The notes below the pieces were generated by a model. The model saw only the letters and a program-made list of their open reading frames with translations. It did no database searches and was not told the DNA's origin. 64,000 nucleotides of DNA from Hymenobacter cavernae (GTDB lineage Bacteria; Bacteroidota; Bacteroidia; Cytophagales; Hymenobacteraceae), in NCBI RefSeq assembly GCF_014641455.1, contig NZ_BMHT01000003.1, forward strand, positions 677,921-741,920, given 5' to 3'. A program made the translations under genes and the position numbers. Of this stretch, positions 27,660 to 37,241 are shown in pieces. Numbering within the stretch: the stretch's first letter is position 1; each line of letters opens with the position of its first letter.

Positions 27660-30134
27660 ATGGTTAAAAATTTAGTCATCGTGGAGTCGCCTGCCAAAGC
27701 CAAGACCATCGAAGGTTATTTGGGCAAGGACTTCATCGTCAAATCCAGCTTCGGACACGTCCGCGACTTGCCGAAGGATAATAATGCCATTGATATTGCC
27801 AATGGGTTCAAGCCAACCTATGTGGTGTCTCCTGATAAGCGTGAAGTTATTGCTCAACTGAAAAAACTAGCAAAGGAAGCCGAGATGGTTTGGCTAGCCA
27901 GTGACGATGACCGCGAAGGAGAAGCCATCAGCTGGCACCTGGCCGAAACGCTGAACCTGAACGACGCCAAGACGCGGCGTATTGTGTTCCGCGAAATCAC
28001 CAAGAACGCCATTCTCAATGCCATCGACTCGCCCCGTGAGATTAACCTGAATCTGGTAAACGCCCAGCAGGCCCGCCGTGTGCTCGACCGTCTGGTTGGC
28101 TTTGAGCTGTCGCCGGTGCTCTGGAAAAAGGTAAAAACCGGCCTTTCTGCGGGCCGCGTGCAATCGGTAGCGGTGCGCCTGGTAGTGGAGCGCGAGCGGG
28201 AAATCAGCCACTTCAAAACCTCATCGGCCTACCGCGTTACGGCTCGCTTCGATGCTGGGCGCGGCGCCGTGTTGGAGGCGGAACTGCCAACGCGCTTCAA
28301 GACCCAGGAAGAAGCGCAAGAGTTCTTAGCGCGCTGCGTAGGAGCTACTTATCAGATTGAAAGCCTGGAAAAAAAGCCGGGCAAACGCTCCCCCGCGCCG
28401 CCTTTCACTACCTCTACGTTGCAACAGGAAGCCTCGCGCAAGCTAGGTTTCTCGGTAGCCCAGACGATGAGCGTGGCCCAGAAGCTGTACGAAGCCGGTA
28501 AGATCAGCTACATGCGTACCGACTCGGTGAACCTGTCGCAGGATGCGCTGGCGGCGGCTAAGGCCGAAATTGAGCGGGCCTACGGCCCGGAGTACGCCCA
28601 CACCCGACAGTTTAAAACCAAGTCGGCCTCGGCGCAAGAAGCCCACGAAGCAATTCGCCCAACCGACTTCTCACTGGCAAAGGCCGGTTCTGATTCGGCC
28701 GAACAGCGCCTGTATGACCTCATCCGCAAGCGGGCAATGGGCTCGCAGATGGCCGATGCCACGATTGAGCGCACGGTAGCCACAATCGGAATCAGCACGC
28801 AACCGGGCGTAACGCTTACGGCTACCGGCGAAGTCATTACGTTTGAAGGTTTTCTGAAAGCGTATAGCGAGTCGAAAGACGACGACGATGTTGACGCTGA
28901 CTCCTCTTTCTCGCGTGGCTTGCCTCCCCTGACAACCGGGCAAGAGTTGCCCTTACAGCTTCTGCGCGCCACGGAGCGCTACGCACAGCCGCCGGCTCGC
29001 TACACGGAAGCATCCTTGGTGAAAAAGTTGGAGGAAATGGGTATTGGCCGTCCGTCGACGTATGCGCCTACTATCTCGACCATCCAGAAGCGTGGCTACG
29101 TGGAGAAAGATACGCGGGAAGGCAAGGAGCGCAAGTTCCATGTGCTCACGCTGGAAGGCAACGAAGTAAAAACGGAAGCCAAAACCGAAACCTTCGGGGC
29201 CGACAAAGCCAAGCTATTCCCGACGGATACGGCGATGGTAGTCAATGACTTTCTGGTGGAGCACTTCCCCATTATCATCGACTACAAATTCACGGCGAAG
29301 GTAGAAGGCGAGTTCGACCAGATTGCAAACGGCCAGGAGCAATGGGGCCAGATGCTGTCCAACTTCTACGGCACCTTCCACGAAACCGTGGAGCGCGGTC
29401 AGGACATTGAGCGCAGCACCCTAGGTTCGACCCGGGAGATTGGTACGCACCCAGAAACGGGTCAGAAGATAACGGCCCGCCTAGGTCGCTTCGGTCCTTA
29501 CGTGCAGATTGAGCCGAAGGAAGGCAGTGAGGAAAAAGCCGTGTATGCCAGCCTACGCAAAGGCCAGTTTATCGAGAACATCACGATTGAAGAAGCGCTG
29601 GATCTGTTCAAGCTGCCGCGCGTGGTTGGTCAGTTCGAGGACAAGGACATGACCGCGGCTCTAGGTCGCTTCGGTCCTTACATCCGCCACGACAGCAAGT
29701 TCTACTCGCTTACTAAGGAGCAGGACCCACATACCATCACCGCACCGGAAGCCATTGCCCTGATCGAAGCCAAGCGCAAGGCTGATGCCGAGCGCCTGAT
29801 CAAAGAGTTTCCGGAAAACGCTGAAGTACAGGTACTAAACGGTCGCTTTGGCCCGTACATCGTGGTTGGCAAGAAGAACGTGAAGATTCCGAAGGGCGAA
29901 GACCCGAAGGAGCTAACGCTGGAACGCTGCCTGGAGCTGGCCGAGCAAACGCCCGACAAGCCCGCCAAGGGAGGCCGCTTTGCCAAGAAAGCCGCTGCTC
30001 CGGCACCTGCCGAAGAAGCCGCCGACACGCCGAAGAAAAAAGCAGCCAGTACCACAACGGCGAAGAAAGCTCCTGCGAAGAAAGCACCGGCTAAAGCTGC
30101 TACGACGAAGAAGCCGACGGCTAAGGCTAAGTAG
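27660..30134 (+). CDS. topA: DNA topoisomerase I
   Basis: Type IA enzyme that relaxes negative supercoils. 824 residues. The Toprim domain opens with KNLVIVESPAKAKTI and holds the acidic SDDDREGEAI; the catalytic Tyr284 is in ISYMRTDSVNLS. The C-terminus has no zinc-ribbon cysteines and instead three Toprim-associated C-terminal repeats, each with GRFGPY (about residues 608, 670 and 725). The last 50 residues are a Lys/Ala/Pro-rich tail. It is followed by a strong terminator. Confidence 0.96.
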   Translation: MVKNLVIVESPAKAKTIEGYLGKDFIVKSSFGHVRDLPKDNNAIDIANGFKPTYVVSPDKREVIAQLKKLAKEAEMVWLASDDDREGEAISWHLAETLNLNDAKTRRIVFREITKNAILNAIDSPREINLNLVNAQQARRVLDRLVGFELSPVLWKKVKTGLSAGRVQSVAVRLVVEREREISHFKTSSAYRVTARFDAGRGAVLEAELPTRFKTQEEAQEFLARCVGATYQIESLEKKPGKRSPAPPFTTSTLQQEASRKLGFSVAQTMSVAQKLYEAGKISYMRTDSVNLSQDALAAAKAEIERAYGPEYAHTRQFKTKSASAQEAHEAIRPTDFSLAKAGSDSAEQRLYDLIRKRAMGSQMADATIERTVATIGISTQPGVTLTATGEVITFEGFLKAYSESKDDDDVDADSSFSRGLPPLTTGQELPLQLLRATERYAQPPARYTEASLVKKLEEMGIGRPSTYAPTISTIQKRGYVEKDTREGKERKFHVLTLEGNEVKTEAKTETFGADKAKLFPTDTAMVVNDFLVEHFPIIIDYKFTAKVEGEFDQIANGQEQWGQMLSNFYGTFHETVERGQDIERSTLGSTREIGTHPETGQKITARLGRFGPYVQIEPKEGSEEKAVYASLRKGQFIENITIEEALDLFKLPRVVGQFEDKDMTAALGRFGPYIRHDSKFYSLTKEQDPHTITAPEAIALIEAKRKADAERLIKEFPENAEVQVLNGRFGPYIVVGKKNVKIPKGEDPKELTLERCLELAEQTPDKPAKGGRFAKKAAAPAPAEEAADTPKKKAASTTTAKKAPAKKAPAKAATTKKPTAKAK

Positions 30135-30159
30135 TAAGCCTAGGTAGTACTAAGCAACG

Positions 30160-30197
30160 AACCGGCTCCGTTTCGATTGAAACGGAGCCGGTTTTTT
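30160..30197 (+). terminator. Rho-independent terminator after topA
   Basis: A 14-base inverted repeat (AACCGGCTCCGTTT at 30160-30173 with its partner at 30180-30193) is followed by a T run. Confidence 0.9.
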
Positions 30198-30225
30198 TAC
30201 GCATGGTTTATATTTATTTTATTTA

Positions 30226-31104
30226 ATGTTAAGCTCCATTCAGCTAACTCTTTATGCTCCAGGCACTATCCAGCTTACTCTATTCTATTTGCGGCTATTC
30301 GCTGTTTTTGCTTCTACACTGGCTACCGGCTTTCCATCTGCTCAACTATCAGAAAACCCTCCTAGGTTATATCCGTGGTTAAGTCATCCTTATGCTCCCT
30401 CTCAGACATTGGCGGCTCGCTTCGCACCGCCTCCCGGCTGTCGGCGTGTGGCTGCGCTACTTGCCTTTACTACCTACTGGCACGCCCGTACACCTTTATA
30501 ATGGTCGCTTAAAAGATCCACAAAACATTCATGCTGCCGTAATAAATATTGACGTTGGCACGCGCGATTTGCAACAGTGCGCTGATGCTGTGATTCGCTT
30601 GCGGGCTGAGTATCAATTCACTCAGAATCCTAACCAAGTTCAGTTTCACCTTACCAGTGGCCACGACATCTGGTTTTCGGATTGGTACAGCGGCAAAGGC
30701 TTTCAGGTGCAGGGCGAAGACGTTTTCTCCACTGCAAAAGCGGTAGAGCTGCCAACGCACACCGTCTTTCGTCGTTATCTTGATCAAATCTTCGACTACG
30801 CGGGTACTCTCTCGCTGAGTCGTGAGTTACGGGCGGTGCCGTTGGCGCAAGTGCAGCCCGATGATGTATTTATTCGGGGTGGTTCGCTGGGGCATGCTGT
30901 ACTCGTGCTGGATGTAGCCGAGCATTCTGTAACGGGGCAAAAGTACATGCTGCTGTCGCAGAGCTATATGCCAGCGCAACAGGTACATGTGCTCTTGAAT
31001 CATCCGCGCACAGGCCTAGGTGCCGGTATGCCGTGAACCCTACTCAGCCGGAAGTGCGTACGCCCGAATGGACGTTTGCAGCCACGGAGCTGCGGCGGTT
31101 TTAA
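30226..31104 (+). pseudogene. DUF4846 gene broken by two frame changes
   Basis: A Bacteroidota secreted/lipoprotein family (DUF4846) is recognisable in three pieces. From the ATG at 30226 the first frame gives a hydrophobic leader and AARFAPPPGCRRVAA, then stops. From about 30440 the next frame gives GVWLRYLPLLP, TPVHLYNGRLKD, DLQQCADAVIRLRAEY, YAGTLSLSRELR and QSYMPAQQVHVL, then stops at 31034. The original frame resumes with VRTPEWTFAATELRRF and a stop at 31102-31104, the usual family end. The residues linking the first two pieces look too few, so the first lesion may be a small deletion. If the assembly is right the gene is non-functional. Confidence 0.75.
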
Positions 31105-31128
31105 CTTCAATTCAAGCGCTTTTTCTAA

Positions 31129-31836
31129 ATGGCAACTTCCGGGCAACGCAAGAAAATCGTGGTTCTCACCGGGGCAGGCATCTCGGCCGAAAGCGGTCTG
31201 GCTACCTTTCGCGGCTCCGACGGCCTGTGGGAAGGCCACCGGGTAGAAGATGTGGCGACGCCGGAAGCATTTGCCCGCAATCCGGCGCTGGTGCTGGATT
31301 TCTATAACCAGCGCAGGGCTGCCGCTCGCGCCGCGCAACCCAATGCCGGACACCTAGCTTTGGTGGCGCTGGAGCGGGACTACGACGTGGTAATCGTGAC
31401 GCAAAACGTGGACAACCTGCACGAACGCGCTGGCAGCAAGCACGTTATTCACCTGCACGGGCAGCTGTTCGAGTCGCGCAGCACTCGCTACAAAGAGCTG
31501 GTCTACCCCATGACAGGCGACCGGATTGACCTAGGTGACCTCTGCGAAAAAGGCCATCAGCTCCGGCCAAACATCGTCTGGTTTGGTGAGGAAGTTCCAT
31601 TGATGGAGCGCGCCATTGAAGAAGCCGCTACGGCCGATATTTTCATGGTGGTAGGCACTTCCTTGCAGGTGTATCCGGCAGCGGGCTTGGTGAATTATGC
31701 GCCGAGCAATTGCCCGATCTACATTATTGACCCGCATCAACCGCCCGTTTCGAGCCGACATAACCTGCACTTTATTGTAGAGCCCGCCACTACGGGCGTG
31801 CCCAAAGTAGCCGCTGGGCTGCTGGCGGATGCTTAG
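31129..31836 (+). CDS. cobB: Sirtuin-family NAD-dependent protein deacylase
   Basis: Removes acyl groups from lysines using NAD. 235 residues with the NAD-binding GAGISAESGLATFRGSDGLW, TQNVDNLHE, the catalytic His110 in HLHG and GTSLQVYPAAGL. Tyr59 and Arg62 (FYNQRR) match the Tyr/Arg pair that binds succinyl groups in SIRT5-type and CobB enzymes, so desuccinylation is plausible. The zinc ribbon has lost its cysteines: only one (LCEKGHQLRP) remains. Cytoplasmic. The start is 24 bases after the DUF4846 remnant. Confidence 0.92.
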   Translation: MATSGQRKKIVVLTGAGISAESGLATFRGSDGLWEGHRVEDVATPEAFARNPALVLDFYNQRRAAARAAQPNAGHLALVALERDYDVVIVTQNVDNLHERAGSKHVIHLHGQLFESRSTRYKELVYPMTGDRIDLGDLCEKGHQLRPNIVWFGEEVPLMERAIEEAATADIFMVVGTSLQVYPAAGLVNYAPSNCPIYIIDPHQPPVSSRHNLHFIVEPATTGVPKVAAGLLADA

Positions 31837-31945
31837 GTTGGTTGTTTTTTGGAATAATACCGGTTTAATCAAATTTTAATCAAACGTTACCTCAACCTTG
31901 TTTTTTGCGTAGGATCAGCTCTGGCGTACGCTCGGCTTACCATTT

Positions 31946-34900
31946 ATGCGAAAAACCTCTTCTCTCCTTCTGGCGGCTAGCTTGCTGCTGGCCAGCACCT
32001 TACAGTCCTTAGCTCAGGCTCCTGCACACACCGTTTACCTGCTGGGAAATACATCTACGGCCGAGCTTCCTCCGGCTCGCTTGCAGGCTTTGCGGCGGCA
32101 ATTGGAGCAGCAGTCGGGGCCTTTTACGGTGGTGCACCTCGGCGACATCGTGGGCAATGCAGGCCTAGGTTCCAAGAAAGACTCTACCCGCACCGATCTG
32201 CTGGCCCGCGCCGATGCCCTGATCGGTTTGGTAAAAGGCTTGCCCAATGGCAAAATCTACTTCGTGCCGGGTGATAAGGATTGGGCAAATTCCGGCCCCG
32301 AGGGTTTGAAGCGGGTACAGCGGCTGGAGAAATACATTGAAAAGCAGCTTCCCAACCAAAATGCTTTCGCGCCGACGGGTGGTTGTCCGGGACCGGAGGT
32401 GATAGACATAGCGCCTACCGTGCGGCTGGTAGCCATCAACACGCCGTGGTGGACTCACCCTTACGACAAGCCCGAAGCGCCGGATACGGAGTGCAAAACA
32501 CTGACCCGCGAGGAGTTCCGGGAGCAGTTGCAGGACGTGCTGGATGATACCAAGGGCAAAAATGTGCTGCTAGTTGGGCACCAGCCGGTGGTCAGCAATG
32601 GGGTGTATGGTGGGCGGATGCCGCTGGGTCGGCACTTGTTTCCGTTCGGGAACGGCGTGCCGCTGCCGGTGTTCGGGACCTTCTACGCCGCGTATCGCCA
32701 GAACGTAGGCACGCCCCGCGACATGGCGAATCCGGCCTATGCCGCCTTTCGCAAGGAGATGAGCAACACACTGCGCGACAATCCCGGCGTGGTGTACGCT
32801 GCCGCCCACGACTACAGCCTTCAGCTCACGCGCGCCGAGGACAACTACCACTTGGTAGCCGGCAGCTTTGCTGAGCACGAGCACGTTGGGCCGAATGCCC
32901 GCTCGCAGTTCAACGAGTCGGCGGAAGGTTTTTCCAAGCTCGAATACTACGCGGACGGTACCGTAAAAGCCCTCTTCTATACTTTCGACAAAGACAAGAA
33001 AGCCGCGGCGGCTACGCAGGAAGCGTACTCCGCCACCTTGTTTCAATCGGCTTGCACTGAACCTAGGTTGCCGAACGTGCCGGTGAACCTCTTTATTCCT
33101 GAGTGCCCAACGGCGCCGAAAGGCGTGGCGGAAGTGAAGCCGGACGCGCCTTTCCAGGCGACCGTGACGGTGGCACCTGGTCCACAATATGCGGCCGGCA
33201 AGGGCCGGCGCTTCTGGATTGGTCCGCTGTACCGCACTTCCTGGACGCAGCCCGTGCAAGTACCGCCTCTGGATCTGAGCAAAGAAAAAGGCGGTCTGCG
33301 CATCTTTGGCAAAGGTGGCGGGCGGCAAACCACTTCCGTTAAGCTGATTGCCGCCGACAGTTCCGAGTACGTCTTCCGCTCGGTGGATAAGGATGTTACG
33401 CGCATTCTGCCGCCGGAACTGCGCAACTCCATTGCCGCCAACGTGCTGCGCGACATCACGCCCACTGCTCACCCCTACTCAGCGCTGGTCACCGGCTCAC
33501 TGCTCGATCAAACCGACATTCTGCACGCCCGACCTAGGTTGTTCATCCTGCCCGATAACAATCAACTAGGTCCGTATCGCCAGGAGTATAAAGGGCTGCT
33601 CGGCACGCTCGAAGATCGGCCGGTAGACCCCAAGCCAAACCTGCCCGGCTTTGGTGGGGCCGATGAAGTGCGCCGCTCCTACAGCTTTTTCCGGCAGCTA
33701 TACAAGGATAACGACGCCCGCATCGATGCCTATGCCCTAGGTAAAGCGCGAGCCTTCGACATGCTGGTGGCTGACTTCGGCAAGCACGAAGACAACTGGA
33801 AATGGGCTGGTTATAAAGAAGGTAACAAAACCATCTACCGTCCCATTCCCCGCGACCGGGACCAGAGCTTCACGCTTTGGAACGGCGTGCTGACGTACCT
33901 GGCCAACCGCGAGTGGGCCGTGCCGAGCATTGAGGATTTTCAGGCTGAGTTCCACGACATGGAAAGCCTCAACTGGCCCGCCCGCCACCTCGACCGGTTC
34001 CTGTTGCAGTCGCTCACGCGGGAGCAGTGGCAGGAGATTGGCAAGTACATGCAGCAGAAGATCACGCCAGCGGCCATTGATCAGGCGACGGCGCAGCTGC
34101 CCAAGGAAATTCAGCCGCTTTCGGGGCAGGAGCTGAACCGCAAGCTGAAGGCGCGCATTCAGGAGCTGCCGGCGGCGCTGGATGAGTATTATCTGTTGCT
34201 GGCCAAGCGCGTAGATGTGGTTGGCTCCAACAAGGCCGAGGTGTTCTTCGTGGATCGGCTGGAAAACGGCGACGTGCGCGTGCGCATGTTCGATCAGGCA
34301 AAGGACTCGGACCAGCCCCACGGCGACGCGCTTTTCGACCGCACTTTCCACCCCAAAGAAACCGACGAAGTAAGCCTCTACGGCCTCGATGGCAAAGACG
34401 TGTTTACTGTAACGGGCAAGGCTAAACACAGCATTTTGGTGCGCATCATCGGCGGTGATGGCAAAGACCGCATTATGGATGAATCGGAGGTGGCGGGGCT
34501 GCGCACCAAAACTAAGGTGTACGACGTGCCCGACACGGAGCTGCACCTGGACAAAGACAGCGACAACCGAACTTCTAACAAGCTCAACGTCAACCTCTAC
34601 GACCGCGAAGCCTTTGAGTATGACGGGTATAAACCTAGGGCCACGGCCATCTACAACTCCAGCGATGGGTTTGGCCTAGGTATCGGGGTTGATATTGTGC
34701 GCCAGGGTTTCCGCAAGCCCGGCTACAAAAACCTCTACGGCATCGACCTGCAAGGCACCACTAATGGTAACCGGCAGATTGCCGTGAACATGCGTCATCG
34801 CCATGCAATTGGCCTGTTTGACATTGGCGCGCGGGCGGAGTACGGCGACTACTTCCGCTTCTACAATTTCTTTGGCCTGGGCAACGATACCAAGAAGGAC

Positions 34901-35692
34901 GAGGGCCTGTACGACAATAACTTCTATAAAGCCCGCTACAGCGGCTACAATGTCAGCGCCTTCGCGGAGCGGGTTTTCTTTAACAAGAGCGTTTTTCGTT
35001 TCGGCCCCACCTACGAGCAGTATACTTCCGACTTTGCTTATAACAGCCTGCTGGGTGGCGGCAATACAAATCCGCTGCCCGAAGATCGGCGCCCGAACAC
35101 CAATTTTCAGCGGCTGATTGGCCTGAATGCGCTACTTGACCTAGATCTGCGCGACCGGCAGACTTTCGCGCGACGCGGGGTGCGCGTACTCGTGCAACAC
35201 GATAGCTACCGCCAGCTTAATGGTACGAAGGGCAACTTTGGCCTCACGCAAGGCTTTGCCGAGTACTACGGCACGGCTCGTATTGGCCTGCCCGTCACGC
35301 TGGTGCTGAAGGCCGGCGGCGCTAAAAACTATGGGCAGGACGACGAAATTCCTTTCTACAAGTTTACCAGCATTGGCTTGGTAAATGGTTTGCGCGGCTA
35401 CTACCGCAACCGCTTCACCGGCGATGCCAGCGCCTACTTCAACTCGGAGCTGCGCCTAGCCCTAGGTCGCTCGCAGAACTCCATTCTGCCCTTCTACTAC
35501 GGCATCTTCGGCTTCTACGACCAGGGCCGCGTGTATTACAAAGGCAACTCGCCGGACGGTTGGCACCGGGCGTCGGGGCTAGGTTTCTACATCGCGCCGG
35601 TCACGGAGTCGCTGGCCTTGTCGATATCCTACCAGAAGTCGCCGGAAAACGGGCTGCTCCAGTTCGGCGTTGGCTTCCGAATCGATCAATAA
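31946..35692 (+). CDS. Metallophosphoesterase fused to an outer-membrane beta-barrel
   Basis: 1248 residues. A signal peptide (about 1-23, ending SLAQA) is followed by a calcineurin-like phosphoesterase domain (about 28-330) with VVHLGDIVGN, VPGDKDW in place of the usual GNHD, VGHQPV and AAHDYSLQ. A long middle region follows (about 400-860), then a C-terminal surface-antigen/BamA-like barrel from about 950 rich in alternating aromatic strands and ending LQFGVGFRIDQ. So the enzyme domain would be anchored at the outer membrane, probably on the periplasmic side. Substrate unknown. It stands alone. Confidence 0.85.
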   Translation: MRKTSSLLLAASLLLASTLQSLAQAPAHTVYLLGNTSTAELPPARLQALRRQLEQQSGPFTVVHLGDIVGNAGLGSKKDSTRTDLLARADALIGLVKGLPNGKIYFVPGDKDWANSGPEGLKRVQRLEKYIEKQLPNQNAFAPTGGCPGPEVIDIAPTVRLVAINTPWWTHPYDKPEAPDTECKTLTREEFREQLQDVLDDTKGKNVLLVGHQPVVSNGVYGGRMPLGRHLFPFGNGVPLPVFGTFYAAYRQNVGTPRDMANPAYAAFRKEMSNTLRDNPGVVYAAAHDYSLQLTRAEDNYHLVAGSFAEHEHVGPNARSQFNESAEGFSKLEYYADGTVKALFYTFDKDKKAAAATQEAYSATLFQSACTEPRLPNVPVNLFIPECPTAPKGVAEVKPDAPFQATVTVAPGPQYAAGKGRRFWIGPLYRTSWTQPVQVPPLDLSKEKGGLRIFGKGGGRQTTSVKLIAADSSEYVFRSVDKDVTRILPPELRNSIAANVLRDITPTAHPYSALVTGSLLDQTDILHARPRLFILPDNNQLGPYRQEYKGLLGTLEDRPVDPKPNLPGFGGADEVRRSYSFFRQLYKDNDARIDAYALGKARAFDMLVADFGKHEDNWKWAGYKEGNKTIYRPIPRDRDQSFTLWNGVLTYLANREWAVPSIEDFQAEFHDMESLNWPARHLDRFLLQSLTREQWQEIGKYMQQKITPAAIDQATAQLPKEIQPLSGQELNRKLKARIQELPAALDEYYLLLAKRVDVVGSNKAEVFFVDRLENGDVRVRMFDQAKDSDQPHGDALFDRTFHPKETDEVSLYGLDGKDVFTVTGKAKHSILVRIIGGDGKDRIMDESEVAGLRTKTKVYDVPDTELHLDKDSDNRTSNKLNVNLYDREAFEYDGYKPRATAIYNSSDGFGLGIGVDIVRQGFRKPGYKNLYGIDLQGTTNGNRQIAVNMRHRHAIGLFDIGARAEYGDYFRFYNFFGLGNDTKKDEGLYDNNFYKARYSGYNVSAFAERVFFNKSVFRFGPTYEQYTSDFAYNSLLGGGNTNPLPEDRRPNTNFQRLIGLNALLDLDLRDRQTFARRGVRVLVQHDSYRQLNGTKGNFGLTQGFAEYYGTARIGLPVTLVLKAGGAKNYGQDDEIPFYKFTSIGLVNGLRGYYRNRFTGDASAYFNSELRLALGRSQNSILPFYYGIFGFYDQGRVYYKGNSPDGWHRASGLGFYIAPVTESLALSISYQKSPENGLLQFGVGFRIDQ

Positions 35693-35849
35693 GCCCGATA
35701 ATTTCCAAGTTACCAATCAGCACCGACTATTTTTTTGTCGGCCCTGACGTGTTCGTATTGGCAAAGAAAATCAGCCAATTAGCACAAGCAAATCTAGCTT
35801 CTCCACACAATTACCAAGTAGCTTTCTGCTTAGAAACCGCTACACTACT

Positions 35850-35857
35850 TAACTTTG
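35850..35857 (+). promoter_or_regulatory. Promoter -7 box TAACTTTG upstream of ppx
   Basis: Full TAnnTTTG match 171 bases before the ppx ATG and 35 bases before a small reading frame. Confidence 0.5.
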
Positions 35858-35891
35858 ACGGGACTAGTTTGGAATCTACCCGGCTCATAAC

Positions 35892-35978
35892 ATGCAAGAG
35901 CTAACCAAACTTCTATCACAAAACCTAGCTTTGAAGCTAGGTCAACAGGCTGAATTGGATCATCGCGGTGAGGTCTGA
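35892..35978 (+). CDS. Possible 28-residue leader peptide before ppx
   Basis: ATG at 35892 to TGA at 35976-35978, product MQELTKLLSQNLALKLGQQA then eight more residues. It follows a TAACTTTG box at a normal distance and ends 42 bases before ppx. There is no family match I recognise and it may be chance; half of it is made of CTAG-containing codons. Confidence 0.2.
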   Translation: MQELTKLLSQNLALKLGQQAELDHRGEV

Positions 35979-36020
35979 ATCCTGAAAATCTAAAACTCCT
36001 TGCCCTCTGCGGTTCAGACA

Positions 36021-37007
36021 ATGGAATATCCTTTACTGAAACTTGCGGCCATCGACATTGGCTCGAACGCGGTACGATGCCAGATTTCGGCGGTGCTTCA
36101 CTATGGCGACCGGTACCGCCTCAAGCGCGTAGAGTACGTGCGCTACCCCATGCGACTTGGGGAAGATGTGTTTGCTACGGGCGAAATTTCGCCGGCCAAA
36201 GCCGAAAAGTTCGTCAAATTTCTGCACGCGCTGAAGCTGCTCATGGAAGTGCACGAAGTTGGGCACCATCTCATCTGCGCTACCTCGGCCATGCGCATGT
36301 CTACGAATGCTCCGGCCATCGTGGAGCGGGTGCAACACGAGCTAGGTTTGACTATCCAAGTAATTGATGGTCAGGCAGAAGCTTCTTACATCAACCGCGT
36401 TATCGAGTACCTGCTCGAAGATAATAAGCACTACCTGCACATTGATGTGGGCGGCGGCAGCACGGAGTTCAACGTCTACCACGACCGCCGCAAAGTGGCA
36501 TCGCAGTCGTTTGAAGTGGGCTCGATCCGGCGGATGCAGCAAGAGGAAGGCACGCAGCCCGGCGACACGCTGGACGAAACGTGGCAGCGTATGGAAGAGT
36601 GGGTGACCGAAAATGCCCGCCGCTACCACGTTACCCAGGCCATCGGCACGGGCGGCAACATCAACAAGCTCTATAGCATCGCACAGCCGTCTATGGACAA
36701 GCCCGTTACGCGCCGCCGCATTGCCACGGTGCTGCAACAGCTTAATAAAATGAGCATGGATGAGCGCGTGAACGTAGCGATGCTCAACCCCGACCGCGCC
36801 GACGTCATCGTGCCCGCCGGTCAGATCTATTTGTCGGCTATGGAGTGGGCTAATATCAAGACCATCCAGGTGCCCGATATTGGATTGAAAGACGGAATGC
36901 TGCAAGCGCTGTTCGAGGACCATTTCGAGGAAATTCGCCCCGCCAGTGACCACTCCGGCCGCAAGCCGGTTACGCAGGTGCAGGCGCGAGCCAGCGAAAT
37001 AGAATAA
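36021..37007 (+). CDS. ppx: Ppx/GppA-family exopolyphosphatase
   Basis: Hydrolyses terminal phosphates of polyphosphate or the 5' phosphate of pppGpp. The frame is open from a TTG at 36000, but the ATG at 36021 (MEYPLLKLAAIDIGSNAVRC) is the natural start, giving 328 residues. The ASKHA ATPase-fold motifs are AAIDIGSNAVR and HIDVGGGSTEFNV, with the acidic catalytic region around ATSAMRMSTN. Only the two core domains are present, without the C-terminal extension of E. coli Ppx. ppk1 lies 1.2 kb away in convergent orientation. Confidence 0.9.
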   Translation: MEYPLLKLAAIDIGSNAVRCQISAVLHYGDRYRLKRVEYVRYPMRLGEDVFATGEISPAKAEKFVKFLHALKLLMEVHEVGHHLICATSAMRMSTNAPAIVERVQHELGLTIQVIDGQAEASYINRVIEYLLEDNKHYLHIDVGGGSTEFNVYHDRRKVASQSFEVGSIRRMQQEEGTQPGDTLDETWQRMEEWVTENARRYHVTQAIGTGGNINKLYSIAQPSMDKPVTRRRIATVLQQLNKMSMDERVNVAMLNPDRADVIVPAGQIYLSAMEWANIKTIQVPDIGLKDGMLQALFEDHFEEIRPASDHSGRKPVTQVQARASEIE

Positions 37008-37033
37008 GCTGTTTCACACATCTTATTGAGCCA

Positions 37034-37078
37034 CTAAAAGCCCCTGCCATCAGTTGATGGCAGGGGCTTTTAGTTGTT
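37034..37078 (+). terminator. Rho-independent terminator after ppx
   Basis: An 18-base perfect inverted repeat with a four-base loop (37034-37051 with 37056-37073), GC-rich core GCCCCTGCC, followed by a T-rich end. Confidence 0.88.
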
Positions 37079-37241
37079 GTTGGAAAGTCAGATTATCGTC
37101 TTCATTACACCCTGTACTACAGGCACTTAATAAACATTATCATAGCTATAAAACAGAATACAAAGTCTAAAACCATGGGTTTGTAGTTAGCCTAGATCAA
37201 CACTGACGTGTAGTTTCAACTCATCTTCTAAGCCAACACAA

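Larger units (their letters stand above)
35693..36020 (+). other. Spacer before ppx
   Basis: 328 bases. It holds a TAACTTTG box at 35850, a possible 28-codon reading frame, and two oppositely oriented ASCTAGST words near 35927 and 35938. No terminator hairpin of good quality is seen after the upstream gene. Confidence 0.5.

Noticed and set aside
32570..34546. Long minus-strand frames (300 and 269 codons) opposite the metallophosphoesterase-barrel gene
   Set aside because: Antisense shadows of a GC-rich coding frame; the plus-strand protein carries a signal peptide, enzyme motifs and barrel end.
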